A stretch of DNA of 44,077 bases from JBOFFC01 sp051648405 (lineage in GTDB: Bacteria > Planctomycetota > Planctomycetia > Pirellulales > Lacipirellulaceae): assembly GCA_051648405.1 (NCBI GenBank), contig JBOFFC010000056.1, positions 1 to 44,077 on the forward strand, given 5' to 3'. Below the pieces are notes generated by a model. That model ran no database searches. It was not told the origin of the DNA and saw nothing but the letters and a program-made list of their open reading frames with translations. The position numbers were made by a program, and so were the translations under genes. This document shows positions 18,308 to 25,889 of this stretch, piece after piece. The number at the start of each line of letters is the position of its first letter. Position 1 is the first letter of the stretch.

Positions 18308-18724
18308 CTAGCGCGTCCGCACGCGCTCGGTGCGGAGCGTCGAGCGCGCTTGCAGCGTCTGGCTGCGCGTGAACCGCGGCACGACCCAGCCGTTCTGGTC
18401 GAGCGGGATTGCGACCGTGACCGTGACTTGGTTCGTGTCGTTCGCGAGCACGGCGGGGTTCACGGTCACCCGCGCCCCGCGCGTCGCGACGACCGACAGC
18501 AGGCGGTTCGCCTCGGCGATCGCCTCGGCCGCCGTGGCGCCGGGGACCATCGCGACCCGCGCCGCCTCGTATGCAGCGTTGTCGGCCGTGTGGCGCAGCA
18601 CGTTCATCCGGCTGAACTCGAAGAGCGCGAAGAGCACCAGGAAGAACGCCGGGGCGACGAGCGCGAACTCGACGGCGGTGGCGCCGCGGCGGTCGTTACG
18701 GCGACGGAGAGTGCGCTGCTTCAT
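18308..18724 (-). CDS. TadE-like pilus/secretion protein, second of two
   Basis: A 138-residue protein with a basic N-terminus and the TadE pattern RRGATAVEFALVAPAFFLVLFALFE (residues 12-36). This is a prepilin-like hydrophobic segment with Glu after the cleavage region, followed by NAAYEAARVAMVPGATAAEA and a beta-rich pseudopilin-like remainder. TadE-type minor pseudopilins belong to Tad/Flp pilus systems and would be processed by a prepilin peptidase. ATG 18724 lies 43 bp after the TadG-like stop, so the three Tad-type genes are very likely one operon. Confidence 0.85.
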   Translation of the reverse strand: MKQRTLRRRNDRRGATAVEFALVAPAFFLVLFALFEFSRMNVLRHTADNAAYEAARVAMVPGATAAEAIAEANRLLSVVATRGARVTVNPAVLANDTNQVTVTVAIPLDQNGWVVPRFTRSQTLQARSTLRTERVRTR

Positions 18725-18767
18725 CGGGGTCTTTAGGGAGTCGTGGTGCGGTTGCGAAGTCAGCGGG

Positions 18768-19925
18768 CTACTGCGTGACGACGACCGGCAGGGTGCGGGC
18801 GATCTCGCGGAACACGGCCGCGAGGTCGGCCGCCGTGTCGGCGTGGAAGTGCCGGCCCCCCGTGGCCGAGGCGACGGCCCGCATCCGCGCGAAGTCGGTG
18901 TTCGGGCTGAAGGTGACCGTGTGGACCACAGCGCCGGCCGCGTTCGCCTCGGCGGTGACGACGATCGGCTCGACCCCCAGGTTGTGGCGGCCGTCGGTCA
19001 TCAGCACGATCGTCTTGATCGCGAATGGCCGGGCCCGGTCGAGCGCCCGCACGCCGACGCGCAGCCCCTCGCCGATCGCCGTGCTGCCTCCGATGCCGTT
19101 CGTGAGGAAGTCGTTCATCACGCGGTTGACCGCGCCGTAGTTGAGCGTCAGCGGCTGGTCGAGGTTCGCGATCCGATAGTTGAGCCTCCCCGCGCCGCAG
19201 GGCGTGCTGAAGTTGCTGCTGTAGCTGGCCAGTGCGACGCGCTCTTCGGGGAACGTCAGGTTGAGCTCCGCCATGAACGCCGACACCGCCTGGGCGAGGG
19301 CGAAGAACCGAGTCCGGCCGTCGAGCGGCCCGCAGTTCTGCCCGTTGCCGGTCCCCGTGAAGCCAATGTCGAGCCCCATCGAGCCCGAGCGATCGACGAC
19401 GAGGCAGATGTCGCGGTCGAGGACGGTTGAGGTCGCGGTCTGCACGGGCTCGAACGTGCGCGTCGCGAGCACGCCGTCGAACATCAGCCCGACCGCCCCC
19501 GAGGGCGAACCGGTCGTGCGACGCCCCGTGACGCGGACCGCGTTGGTCGGCGTGCCGCGGAGGTCGAACGCGAAGCGAGTCCCAGGGGTCGGCTGGGCCG
19601 AAAGGCCGAACTCGACGTCGCGCGGCGCGAGCCGCAGCGGCTGGCCGGCGACGAGGTTCCGCGAGGCGGCGTCGATCGCGGCGCGGCGTGCGGCGTCGAT
19701 GTCTTGCCTGAGCGACAGCTCCTTCGCTCCGGCGCGCGACGCCGCGTCGGTCGCCGTCCGCAGCTCGGTCCGCACCAACTGCATCCAGGCGATGTTCACC
19801 GCGAACGCCGACAGCACGACGATCGTCGGCAGCAGGATCGCGAACAACGGAACGATGGCGCCGCGGCGGGCCGGTTTGGCGGTGGCGCGTGTGGCCGTGT
19901 CGGCGATTCGTCGAGAGCGAGGCAT
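18768..19925 (-). CDS. TadG-like protein with a von Willebrand factor A domain
   Basis: A 385-residue membrane-anchored protein. The N-terminal basic tail and RRGAIVPLFAILLPTIVVLSAFAVNIAW (21-48) are the TadG/Flp pilus-assembly pattern with a single membrane helix, followed by TELRTATDAASRAGA. Residues about 168-385 are a vWA domain with an apparently complete MIDAS: DRSGSMG (Asp178, Ser180, Ser182), Thr in GGSTAIGEG, and Asp in VLMTDGRHN. Metal-dependent ligand binding outside the cell is the likely role. It lies between two TadE-like genes, 43 bp from each. Confidence 0.87.
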   Translation of the reverse strand: MPRSRRIADTATRATAKPARRGAIVPLFAILLPTIVVLSAFAVNIAWMQLVRTELRTATDAASRAGAKELSLRQDIDAARRAAIDAASRNLVAGQPLRLAPRDVEFGLSAQPTPGTRFAFDLRGTPTNAVRVTGRRTTGSPSGAVGLMFDGVLATRTFEPVQTATSTVLDRDICLVVDRSGSMGLDIGFTGTGNGQNCGPLDGRTRFFALAQAVSAFMAELNLTFPEERVALASYSSNFSTPCGAGRLNYRIANLDQPLTLNYGAVNRVMNDFLTNGIGGSTAIGEGLRVGVRALDRARPFAIKTIVLMTDGRHNLGVEPIVVTAEANAAGAVVHTVTFSPNTDFARMRAVASATGGRHFHADTAADLAAVFREIARTLPVVVTQ

Positions 19926-19968
19926 AGCGAGCGGCGCGGCGGGGTAGGGGAGGGGGTCGTGAACCTTG

Positions 19969-20382
19969 TCACAGTTCCTTCATCAACACGGCCGACGCGC
20001 GCAGCGTGTGGCCGCGGAAGAAGCTCAACGGCAGGATGGCGTTCGCGCCGGAGGGCGCCGAGACGCGGACCTCGAAGTAGTCACCCGGCGCAACGGCGGC
20101 GAGGTTCGCCGGGACGACGTCGATGGTCGCCCCTCGCACGCGGCGGTCGGACAGGATCGCTGCGCACGTCGCGCGGACCTGCGCGGGGGTCCCGTCAGGG
20201 GCGACGGCGACGTGCCCCCCCTCGTACGCGGCGACGCTCAGCGCCTGCTTCAGGAAGATCATCGAGCAGGTCTCGATCACCCCCAGCAGGATCAGCACGA
20301 GCACCGGCAGGCAGACAGCGAACTCGGTCGCCGCGACGCCGTGACGATCGGCAGCACGACGGCGGTCACTTCGTAGGGTCAC
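19969..20382 (-). CDS. TadE-like pilus/secretion protein, first of two
   Basis: A 137-residue TadE-like protein. The hydrophobic segment RHGVAATEFAVCLPVLVLILLGVIE (13-37) has the conserved Glu at the start, followed by SVAAYEGGHVAVAPDGTP and a small beta-rich domain. Start is GTG at 20382. It is the first of three adjacent Tad-type genes on the minus strand and lies 36 bp after the HAMP-like membrane protein, suggesting one transcription unit of four. The two TadE-like proteins share the domain but differ clearly in sequence. Confidence 0.84.
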   Translation of the reverse strand: MTLRSDRRRAADRHGVAATEFAVCLPVLVLILLGVIETCSMIFLKQALSVAAYEGGHVAVAPDGTPAQVRATCAAILSDRRVRGATIDVVPANLAAVAPGDYFEVRVSAPSGANAILPLSFFRGHTLRASAVLMKEL

Positions 20383-20418
20383 GGCGAGCTCGTTGAACGA
20401 AAGGACGGGTTGGCGACT

Positions 20419-20841
20419 TCAGACGCTGGGGTCGGCCTTGCCGTCAACCCGCTCGATCACGCGGTTGAAGTCGCTCGCGACGTCCTTCCAGAAGTCCCCG
20501 TCGCGGAGGTCGATCTTGCGCGGCGTCTCGCCGTCGGCCATCTCGCGGATCGCCTTCCGCAGCCGCAACACGGGCCCGGTGAAGCGGTTGCTGATCCTCA
20601 CCGAGTCGAAGACGAACACGGGCGTCAGGCAGATGAAGACCAAAAGCACCGGTGCGTAGGTCCACCACGCATCGACGAGGTGTTCGCTGATCGGCGTGAA
20701 CGGGTTGCTCATCCATTTCAGACCGACGACGAGCACCGCCGCGATCGAGAGGAACAGCACCCAGTGCAGAGCCAGGCGGCGCGCGAGCGCTCCTTGGACC
20801 TCGGGATCGACGAACTCGATCTTGCGGCGGTGGATTTTCAT
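20419..20841 (-). CDS. Two-TM membrane protein with a HAMP-like linker
   Basis: A 140-residue membrane protein with helices at about 26-43 and 60-78. The following 50 residues (RISNRFTGPVLRLRKAIREM, then FWKDVASDFNRVIERV) have the Pro-containing heptad pattern of HAMP domains, as in receptors and kinases. There is no kinase, cyclase or methyl-accepting domain after it, so it is a free-standing HAMP protein. It precedes the Tad-type genes by 36 bp and may be a regulator or structural partner of that system. ATG at 20841. Confidence 0.7.
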   Translation of the reverse strand: MKIHRRKIEFVDPEVQGALARRLALHWVLFLSIAAVLVVGLKWMSNPFTPISEHLVDAWWTYAPVLLVFICLTPVFVFDSVRISNRFTGPVLRLRKAIREMADGETPRKIDLRDGDFWKDVASDFNRVIERVDGKADPSV

Positions 20842-20996
20842 CGAACGAGCCCCCGAGAGTGAAACGCCGTTCCGGCGCGTGACTCGCGCCGCTTACCCAC
20901 AAGGCTAGCTCACAAGTCCGCGGTGTGCCGCACGCCGCTGGGCGCCGAGGCGCGAAGCGCAACCGTCACGATCGGCACAGACGGGCCAACCGGGGA

Positions 20997-21608
20997 TCAG
21001 AGGGAGAGCTCGGCGAAGTTCTTCAGCAGCCGCAGGCCCACCGACTGGCTCTTCTCGGGGTGGAACTGCGTCGCGAACAGCCGGTCGCGCGAAACGGACG
21101 AGCAGAACTCGCCACCGTAGTCGGTCGTCGTGGCGACCAGCGACGCGTCCCCCGGCGCCACGTAGTAGGCGTGGACGAAGTAGAAGTAGGCGTCGTCTTC
21201 GATCCCCGCGAAGAGCGGCGAGGGATGTGTCTGTCGCACACGGTTCCAACCCATGTGCGGGACCTTCAGCTCCTTCGCGACGTCGAACCGCACGACCTTG
21301 CCGGGGAGGACCCCCAGGCCCCGGTGCTCGCCGTCTTCGTAGCTGACGTCGAACAGCATCTGCAGCCCGAGGCAGATCCCGAGGAACGGCTTGCGCTCGG
21401 CGACGGCTTCTTTAATCGGCCCCTCGAGCCCCCGCTCGCGCACCGCCCGCAGGGCGTCGGCCGACGCCCCCACCCCCGGCAAGACGACGCGCGTCGCGGT
21501 CGCCACCACAGCCGGGTCGGTCGTGATGACCGCCGCGTGACCGACGCGCTCGAGCCCCTTCTGCACGCTGCGAAGGTTCCCCATGCCGTAGTCGATGATG
21601 GCGATCAT
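20997..21608 (-). CDS. hisH: Imidazole glycerol phosphate synthase, glutaminase subunit
   Basis: A 203-residue class I glutamine amidotransferase that supplies ammonia to HisF in histidine synthesis. Its triad is Cys79 (GICLGLQM), His183 and Glu185 (QFHPEKSQ). MIAIIDYGMGNLRS and LPGVGA are the usual HisH N-terminal motifs, and PHMGWN is conserved. No hisF or other his gene is adjacent. The ATG at 21608 is preceded by a C/T-rich stretch and a 7-nt-phased array (21611-21645) with no clear Shine-Dalgarno sequence. Confidence 0.96.
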   Translation of the reverse strand: MIAIIDYGMGNLRSVQKGLERVGHAAVITTDPAVVATATRVVLPGVGASADALRAVRERGLEGPIKEAVAERKPFLGICLGLQMLFDVSYEDGEHRGLGVLPGKVVRFDVAKELKVPHMGWNRVRQTHPSPLFAGIEDDAYFYFVHAYYVAPGDASLVATTTDYGGEFCSSVSRDRLFATQFHPEKSQSVGLRLLKNFAELSL

Positions 21609-21842
21609 GGGGGAGAGATCAGATGCTAGATGGCAGATGACAGAAACGGGGGGCGAGTCTGCTGCCCTCCCATGCCGCATCCCGACGCGATAGTCCCCCT
21701 CCCCCGCTGGGGGAGGGCTCGGGCGGGGGCGCCACGCGAAGGGGGGGTCGCCCGCCAGCAAAGTAAGAGTTTCGCCCACCAGACCACACAACTCCACCCC
21801 CGTCCTCTAGCATCTATCCTCTAGCATCCGCCATCTCCAGCG
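21609..21842. repeat. Two inverted 7-nt-phased arrays flanking a C/G-tract hairpin
   Basis: Left array 21611-21645: units such as ATCAGAT, GCTAGAT and GGCAGAT. Right array 21791-21839: CTCTAGC, ATCTATC, CTCTAGC, ATCCGCC. The right array read on the other strand (GATGCTAGA) resembles the left, so the pair is inverted. Between them 21694-21716 (CCCCCTCCCCCGCTGGGGGA) is a palindrome. The left array abuts the hisH start and the right one ends at the stop of the OmpA-like gene. Confidence 0.8.
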
Positions 21843-22685
21843 TCAGCGGCCGACCGTCTCGGGGTAGACGACCAGCTCGATGCGGCGGTTCTTCTGGCGG
21901 CCCGCCTCGGTGGCGTTGCTGACGAGTGGGTGGTTGGCGCCGTGCCCGATGACGAACAACTGCTGGGACGGGGCGCCGCCGCGCCGCAGCACGTCGTAGA
22001 CGCTCGTCGCCTGAGCGACGGACAGGTGATGGCTCGTGGGGAACTGGGCCGAAGTTACCGGGGCGCCGTCGGTGTGCCCCTCGATCCCCAGCAGGTGCCC
22101 CGGGTAGGCGGCGAAAAGCTCGCGGGCGACCCGCTCGACGAGGCGTTCGCCGGTCGGCTGCAACTGCGCCGCGGACGTGTAGAAGAGTTGGTCGGACGAC
22201 ACGGCGACGCGGATCACGTCCCCGTCTTGGCGGACTTCGACGCCGGAGCTCTCGGAGAGCGTCAGCGGGCGCAGCAGCGTGCTGTTGGGTCGCATCGACG
22301 CGGCGAAGGGCCCGCCGATCGGCGCGCGCGACGAGGCCACCAGCGCCTCGGTCCGCGTCCGCAGGTCGGTGTTGTCGTTCTGCGTCGCCGCCAGTCGCTC
22401 GGCGGTCGCCTTGAGCTGTGTCTGGGTCGCCGCCACCTGGTCGTTCAGCAGTTGCACCTGCTGGCGCGACTGGGCGAGCAGCGACTCGAGCTCTTGGTTG
22501 TCGGTGTCGAGCCGCGTAGCGCGCTGCTGCAAGTCGGTCTGCTGCTGGGCGAGGAGCTGCTGCTGTTGCGGCGTGATCGACAGCGGCTGCTGTTCGGTCT
22601 GGCTCGGCTTGAAGACGACACGCCCGCACCCGACCGCCAAAGGCAGCAACAGCGCCAGGCAACAGGCGAGCGCGGGTCGGGTCAT
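21843..22685 (-). CDS. OmpA-family lipoprotein with coiled coil
   Basis: A 280-residue envelope protein. A lipobox-like LAVGC places the lipidated Cys at residue 20. Residues about 30-110 are Gln-rich heptad repeats (LLAQQQTDLQQRATRLDTDN), predicted coiled coil. Residues about 160-280 form an OmpA/MotB-like peptidoglycan-binding domain with GIEGHTDGAPV, LSVAQATSVYDVL, GHGANHPLVSN and GRQKNRRIELVVYP. It probably links the outer membrane to peptidoglycan through a long stalk. It could equally be annotated as MotB- or Pal-like. The ATG at 22685 fits the lipoprotein signal. Confidence 0.87.
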   Translation of the reverse strand: MTRPALACCLALLLPLAVGCGRVVFKPSQTEQQPLSITPQQQQLLAQQQTDLQQRATRLDTDNQELESLLAQSRQQVQLLNDQVAATQTQLKATAERLAATQNDNTDLRTRTEALVASSRAPIGGPFAASMRPNSTLLRPLTLSESSGVEVRQDGDVIRVAVSSDQLFYTSAAQLQPTGERLVERVARELFAAYPGHLLGIEGHTDGAPVTSAQFPTSHHLSVAQATSVYDVLRRGGAPSQQLFVIGHGANHPLVSNATEAGRQKNRRIELVVYPETVGR

Positions 22686-22785
22686 CCGGCGAGCGGCGTG
22701 CTACGGGACGTGGCTGCGGAAGGGGAGCAGGCGCGGAGACTAGCAGCCCCCCCCCGGGCGGCCAAGGCCGCTGTGCGGCGCCGTG

Positions 22786-23349
22786 CTAGCGGCAGTCGCC
22801 GACCGAGGCCCATTCCGGGTACACGCCGTAGAACCGCTTGATGTAGTTTCGCTGGCGCCAGCCGGGGGCGTGCGGGGCCCAGCCCATGCGCGCCAAAAAG
22901 CGATCAGAGAGGCGGCGATTGGCGGCGTCGCAGAGCAGGGCGTCGCTCTGCTTGAGCCGCGCGACGCCGTCGAGCGCCCGCAGCGCCGCCACCAGCGTCG
23001 CGTAGCGCGTGCCGGGGGTCGCCGCGACGTACCGCAGCGCCAGGAAGCGCTCGTGCCCGCGTGGCTGGTTGTAGTAGAGCCGGACGCGGTCGGGCTCGCC
23101 GGCCGGTCGCCAGAGTTCTCCCAGCGGGAGCAACTCGCGCATCGAGAAGAGCGTCGGCCACGGCCGCAGCGTCACGCCAACGAGCCCCCCCGCGCGCGCC
23201 TCGATCACCCCGTAGCGCCGCTGGGCGATCCGCTTGGCGCCGGCGTCCAGCGACTCAAACGTCTCGATGCCGAAGCCACGGGGGAAGGGGGAAGGGGAAA
23301 GGGGGAACGGGACGGCGTGCTCGGCCGCCTCGGGCGTGTCGATTCTCAT
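22786..23349 (-). CDS. Unknown protein (187 aa) with a repeat-coded N-terminal insert
   Basis: Not confidently recognised. After a variable N-terminus it has a globular part with GIETFESLDAGAKRIAQRRY, VRLYYNQPRGHERFLALRY and, near the end, RLSDRFLARMGWAPHAP..RNYIKRFYGVYP. The layout recalls acetyltransferase-like or planctomycete-specific proteins, but no catalytic motif is certain. Residues about 13-26 (PFPLSPSPFPRG) are encoded by a 7-nt-phased tract at 23280-23307 (GGGGGAA-type units), an unusual repeat inside coding sequence. ATG at 23349; the true start could be further in if the N-terminus is not translated. Confidence 0.6.
   Translation of the reverse strand: MRIDTPEAAEHAVPFPLSPSPFPRGFGIETFESLDAGAKRIAQRRYGVIEARAGGLVGVTLRPWPTLFSMRELLPLGELWRPAGEPDRVRLYYNQPRGHERFLALRYVAATPGTRYATLVAALRALDGVARLKQSDALLCDAANRRLSDRFLARMGWAPHAPGWRQRNYIKRFYGVYPEWASVGDCR
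23280..23307. repeat. 7-nt-phased G/A tract inside a coding region
   Basis: Four units in phase (GGGGGAA, GGGGGAA, GGGGAAA, GGGGGAA) lie within the 187-residue gene near its 5-prime end. 28 nt is not a multiple of three, so if inserted it would have changed the frame upstream of it. Confidence 0.7.
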
Positions 23350-23381
23350 GTCATCACCTCGTAGCCGAAGAGCCCGCCGCG

Positions 23382-23444
23382 AATGACCAAGCACCAAGCA
23401 CCACTGACCACTGACCACCTGCCATCTCACCTCTCGCCTCGGTC
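23382..23444. repeat. 7-nt-phased array overlapping the prepilin peptidase stop
   Basis: Units AATGACC, AAGCACC twice, ACTGACC twice, ACCTGCC, then weaker ones. AAGCACC/ACTGACC units relate to the TGGTGCT block at 5103-5130 read on the other strand. The stop codon of the minus-strand prepilin peptidase (23427-23429) lies within the array. Confidence 0.78.
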
Positions 23445-24773
23445 CACTTCCTCCCAATCTTCGCTCCAACCGAACGCCCGTACCTTCACCCACCGCCAGA
23501 CGGCGAGCATGACACCCAGCAAGACCAGGCACACAACCAGCACCGCCGGCACGACCGGCCCCAGTGCGAACAGCGCCTCGGTCCGCGACCAGACGGTGGC
23601 CCAGCCGACGACGACGGCCGCCGCGCCGAGGCACAGGAAGGGGCCGTAGGGAATCGTGTCGTCGCGGCGCAGCAGGTACTGCGCGAGCCCGAGGACCAGC
23701 CCCGCGAACGGCGCGACGAAGAACACGAGGAGCCCCGCCTGCCAACCGAGGTACGCCCCGATCATCATCATCAGCGTCACGTCGCCAAAGCCCATCGCCT
23801 CTTTGCCGAGCGCGGCCGACGCCACGACCCGCACGGCCCACACGATGCCGCCGCTGGCGATCATCCCCACGAGCGCCGTCAGCAGCCCCTGCCACGCATT
23901 CCCTCCCATCATCCAGACCGCGACGACCGCGAACGAGCCGATCACCAGCATCTCGCGCAGCGGCCGGCTGGCGAGCGACCGCACGGCGCGGCGCAGCAGC
24001 AGCACGAGGCCGCGCACCACCCCGCGACGTTTCCGCCAGACGCGCGGCGCGAGCGCGAAGCACCACAGGGCGTAGCACCCGAGGCCGACGCCGAGCCCCG
24101 TCGCGACGGGGCTCCCGGCGAGTCGTGGCGGCCACGCGTTGGGGGCGCCCGCGTGCGTGGGCGTGAGCGTCACGACACCCCCCAAGGGGCCCGCCCCACC
24201 CGGGACGTCGATGCTCATTCCCGCGGGCGTTCCGAACCATTCCTGAACGCACGGCAGCATCCCCCACGGGAGGACCGCCGCAAGAACGAGCCCCAGCAGC
24301 GTGCCAGGGATCGTCACCTCGTCGGGGATTGTCTTTTCGTCACAGTCGATGAGCGAGGCGATCAGCATCCACGTCGCGAGGACCGCGTGGAGGACGAAGC
24401 CGCACGTCGCGGCGCTACGGGCCGCGTCGAGGTTCAGCGTCGCCGGGAGGCCGAGCCCTTCGAGTTGCCCGCGCACGAGGCCGAGCCGATCGACCTCCCA
24501 CCACCAGAGCGCGGCGAGCGCCGCGCCGAACCCCAGCTCGACCAGCAGCGGGCGGACCCAGAAGCCACGCCCCAGTTGCGGCGCGTCCCTCCGCAGGCGC
24601 AGCCAGCCGACGACCGGCAGGCAATCGACCCAGCCGCGTTGCGCGCACCCCTCGGGGCGCCCCTGCCACGGCGAGACGAGGCGGTGGTTCCAGGCCCACT
24701 CGTAGACCGCGGCGTTCGCCAGCGAGGCGACGCTTGCCCCGGCGACGAACACGAGCACCAGCGTCCAGTCCAT
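23427..24773 (-). CDS. Type IV prepilin peptidase-like membrane protease (A24)
   Basis: A 448-residue polytopic aspartyl protease of the prepilin peptidase family, expected to cleave leader peptides of pilins and pseudopilins such as the TadE-type proteins nearby. The two active-site motifs are present: SLIDCDEKTIPDEVTIPG (140-157) and the GxGD-type MGFGDVTLMMMIGAYLG (327-343). The N-terminal segment aligns with the cytoplasmic methyltransferase-type loop (DCLPVVGWLRLRRD, RPLLVELGFG) but lacks its paired CxxC zinc cysteines. About 150 residues separate the motifs, far more than usual, with extra helices and a Pro/Gly-rich loop near 180-225. ATG 24773 was chosen; its last residues (RGER) fall in a 7-nt array. 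Confidence 0.85.
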   Translation of the reverse strand: MDWTLVLVFVAGASVASLANAAVYEWAWNHRLVSPWQGRPEGCAQRGWVDCLPVVGWLRLRRDAPQLGRGFWVRPLLVELGFGAALAALWWWEVDRLGLVRGQLEGLGLPATLNLDAARSAATCGFVLHAVLATWMLIASLIDCDEKTIPDEVTIPGTLLGLVLAAVLPWGMLPCVQEWFGTPAGMSIDVPGGAGPLGGVVTLTPTHAGAPNAWPPRLAGSPVATGLGVGLGCYALWCFALAPRVWRKRRGVVRGLVLLLRRAVRSLASRPLREMLVIGSFAVVAVWMMGGNAWQGLLTALVGMIASGGIVWAVRVVASAALGKEAMGFGDVTLMMMIGAYLGWQAGLLVFFVAPFAGLVLGLAQYLLRRDDTIPYGPFLCLGAAAVVVGWATVWSRTEALFALGPVVPAVLVVCLVLLGVMLAVWRWVKVRAFGWSEDWEEVDRGER

Positions 24774-24796
24774 TGGATTGCCCGTTTGGGACGTAG

Positions 24797-24832
24797 GGGA
24801 ACCGCGAATCGACGCGAATCCGCGCGAATGCT
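24797..24832. repeat. Short interspersed repeat (CGCGAAT type)
   Basis: GGGAACCGCGAATCGACGCG and the following CGAATCCGCGCGAATG share AACCGCGAAT and CGCGCGAA motifs with the inverted repeat at 31368-31443. It lies in the 88-bp gap between aroK and the prepilin peptidase gene. Confidence 0.55.
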
Positions 24833-24861
24833 TCCGGGGGATCGCCAACTCGGTCGGCGAC

Positions 24862-25449
24862 TTAGGGCCTGTCGAAGGCCCCCCGCAGCCGCGCGACGAC
24901 CTCGTCGGCGATCAACTCGGGCGAGCGACCCTCGGTCGCGACCGCAAAGGTAGCACACGCCGCGTAGACCGGCGTCCGCTCGGCGAGGACCCGGGCGACC
25001 TCCTCCGCGGGGGGCAGGCCGGTCAGGCTCGGTCGCCGCAGGGCCGTCGCGGCGTCGGCGGCCAGCCGCCGGGCGAGCTCCTCGGCGGGCGCCGTCAACC
25101 AAACAACCGGCCCCGCCTCCGCCAGCCGCTTTCGCGTCGCCTCGCGCAGCACGGCGCCACCACCGAGGGCGACGACCACCCGCTCGCCCCCACAGAGGTC
25201 GGCCACGACCCGCTCTTCAAGATCGCGGAACACCGGCTCGCCCTCCTCGGCGAACATCGAAGCGATCGACTTGCCGGCAACCAGCTCGATCTCGTCGTCG
25301 GCGTCGATCGCCGACCAAGCCTCGCCCGTCGACAAGCTCAGCTTCTTAGCAAGAATCCGAGCGATGGTCGTCTTGCCGGTCCCGCGATAACCGGTGAGGA
25401 ACAACCGGCGTATTGCCCGGGATCCTGTTTCGAGATCGGTCGGTTCCAT
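24862..25449 (-). CDS. aroK: Shikimate kinase
   Basis: A 195-residue cytoplasmic kinase that phosphorylates shikimate at the 3-hydroxyl with ATP. Walker A is GYRGTGKTT; DADDEIE is the magnesium/shikimate-binding Asp motif; EGEPVFRDLEERV and ALGGGAVLR supply the conserved shikimate-binding Arg and GGG loop; LRRPSLTG is the lid region. ATG 25449 was preferred; an in-frame GTG at 25461 would add four residues. Upstream, the same frame leads straight back to the toxin remnant and is closed by a TGA at 25495-25497. aroDE lies a little further upstream on the same strand. Confidence 0.94.
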   Translation of the reverse strand: MEPTDLETGSRAIRRLFLTGYRGTGKTTIARILAKKLSLSTGEAWSAIDADDEIELVAGKSIASMFAEEGEPVFRDLEERVVADLCGGERVVVALGGGAVLREATRKRLAEAGPVVWLTAPAEELARRLAADAATALRRPSLTGLPPAEEVARVLAERTPVYAACATFAVATEGRSPELIADEVVARLRGAFDRP

Positions 25450-25494
25450 AGGGTATGTCACCTTGCGATCGACCGGAAACGGGACCGCAAACTC

Positions 25495-25542
25495 TCAATA
25501 GGTCGATAGCGTCAGATGCAAGCTCGTGTCCAGGACGATCAC
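25495..25542 (-). pseudogene. Remnant of a VapC/FitB-type PIN-domain toxin
   Basis: A GTG at 25542 overlaps the antitoxin stop by four bases (GTGA), the usual toxin-antitoxin junction. It reads M-I-V-L-D-T-S, closely like the MIVLDTN start of PIN-domain toxins where the Asp is the first catalytic acid, then LHLTLSTY and a TGA. Only 15 codons remain; the other active-site residues are gone. The following region leads directly to aroK, so the rest has been deleted rather than frameshifted in place. The match is short, so this is inference supported by the position. Confidence 0.6.
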
Positions 25543-25787
25543 TGTCCCAGCACCGGAGGCGTAGCCGGCTGCCCGCGGAGCTCGGGGATCTCTTCAGAGA
25601 GTCCCACTCCCCTGAAGCGGGCAGCGATACGGGCTCCGAGCGTGTTCGCCCTCGCGGCTCGCTTCTCGACCTCTCGCCGAAGGATATCCTCGACGGTCTC
25701 CTCGACGCTCTTGCCGGCCTCGCGAGCCATGGCGTCCAGCTCGTCGCGGACGCTGTCGTCGAGATTGCGGACGGTCAGTTCGGCCAT
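25539..25787 (-). CDS. FitA/VapB-like ribbon-helix-helix antitoxin without an intact toxin
   Basis: An 82-residue protein. The N-terminus MAELTVRNLDDSVRDELDAM and AREAGKSVEETVEDILRREV form a ribbon-helix-helix DNA-binding fold like FitA (VIRNLSE...ARAAGRSTEAEIR). The C-terminal ARIAARFRGVGLSEEIPELR corresponds to the toxin-binding tail that inserts into a FitB-type PIN toxin. The ATG at 25787 is preceded by an unrelated extension. It lies between aroDE and aroK, whereas the expected toxin has shrunk to a 15-codon stub. The antitoxin could still act as a repressor or an anti-toxin against a toxin encoded elsewhere. Confidence 0.83.
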   Translation of the reverse strand: MAELTVRNLDDSVRDELDAMAREAGKSVEETVEDILRREVEKRAARANTLGARIAARFRGVGLSEEIPELRGQPATPPVLGQ

Positions 25788-25889
25788 GTCAGCATTCCGG
25801 CAAGGGAAACTCCCGATCAAGTATTCTACCTCGGTAGCGGTCCCGCGGGCGCCGCGATCGGTTCGAGCCGCGTGGCTTGATACCCCCCC

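Noticed and set aside
25495..25497. Possible selenocysteine readthrough of TGA joining the toxin stub to aroK
   Set aside because: The two frames are collinear, but no SECIS-like structure is evident and aroK has its own start; a deletion remnant is simpler.
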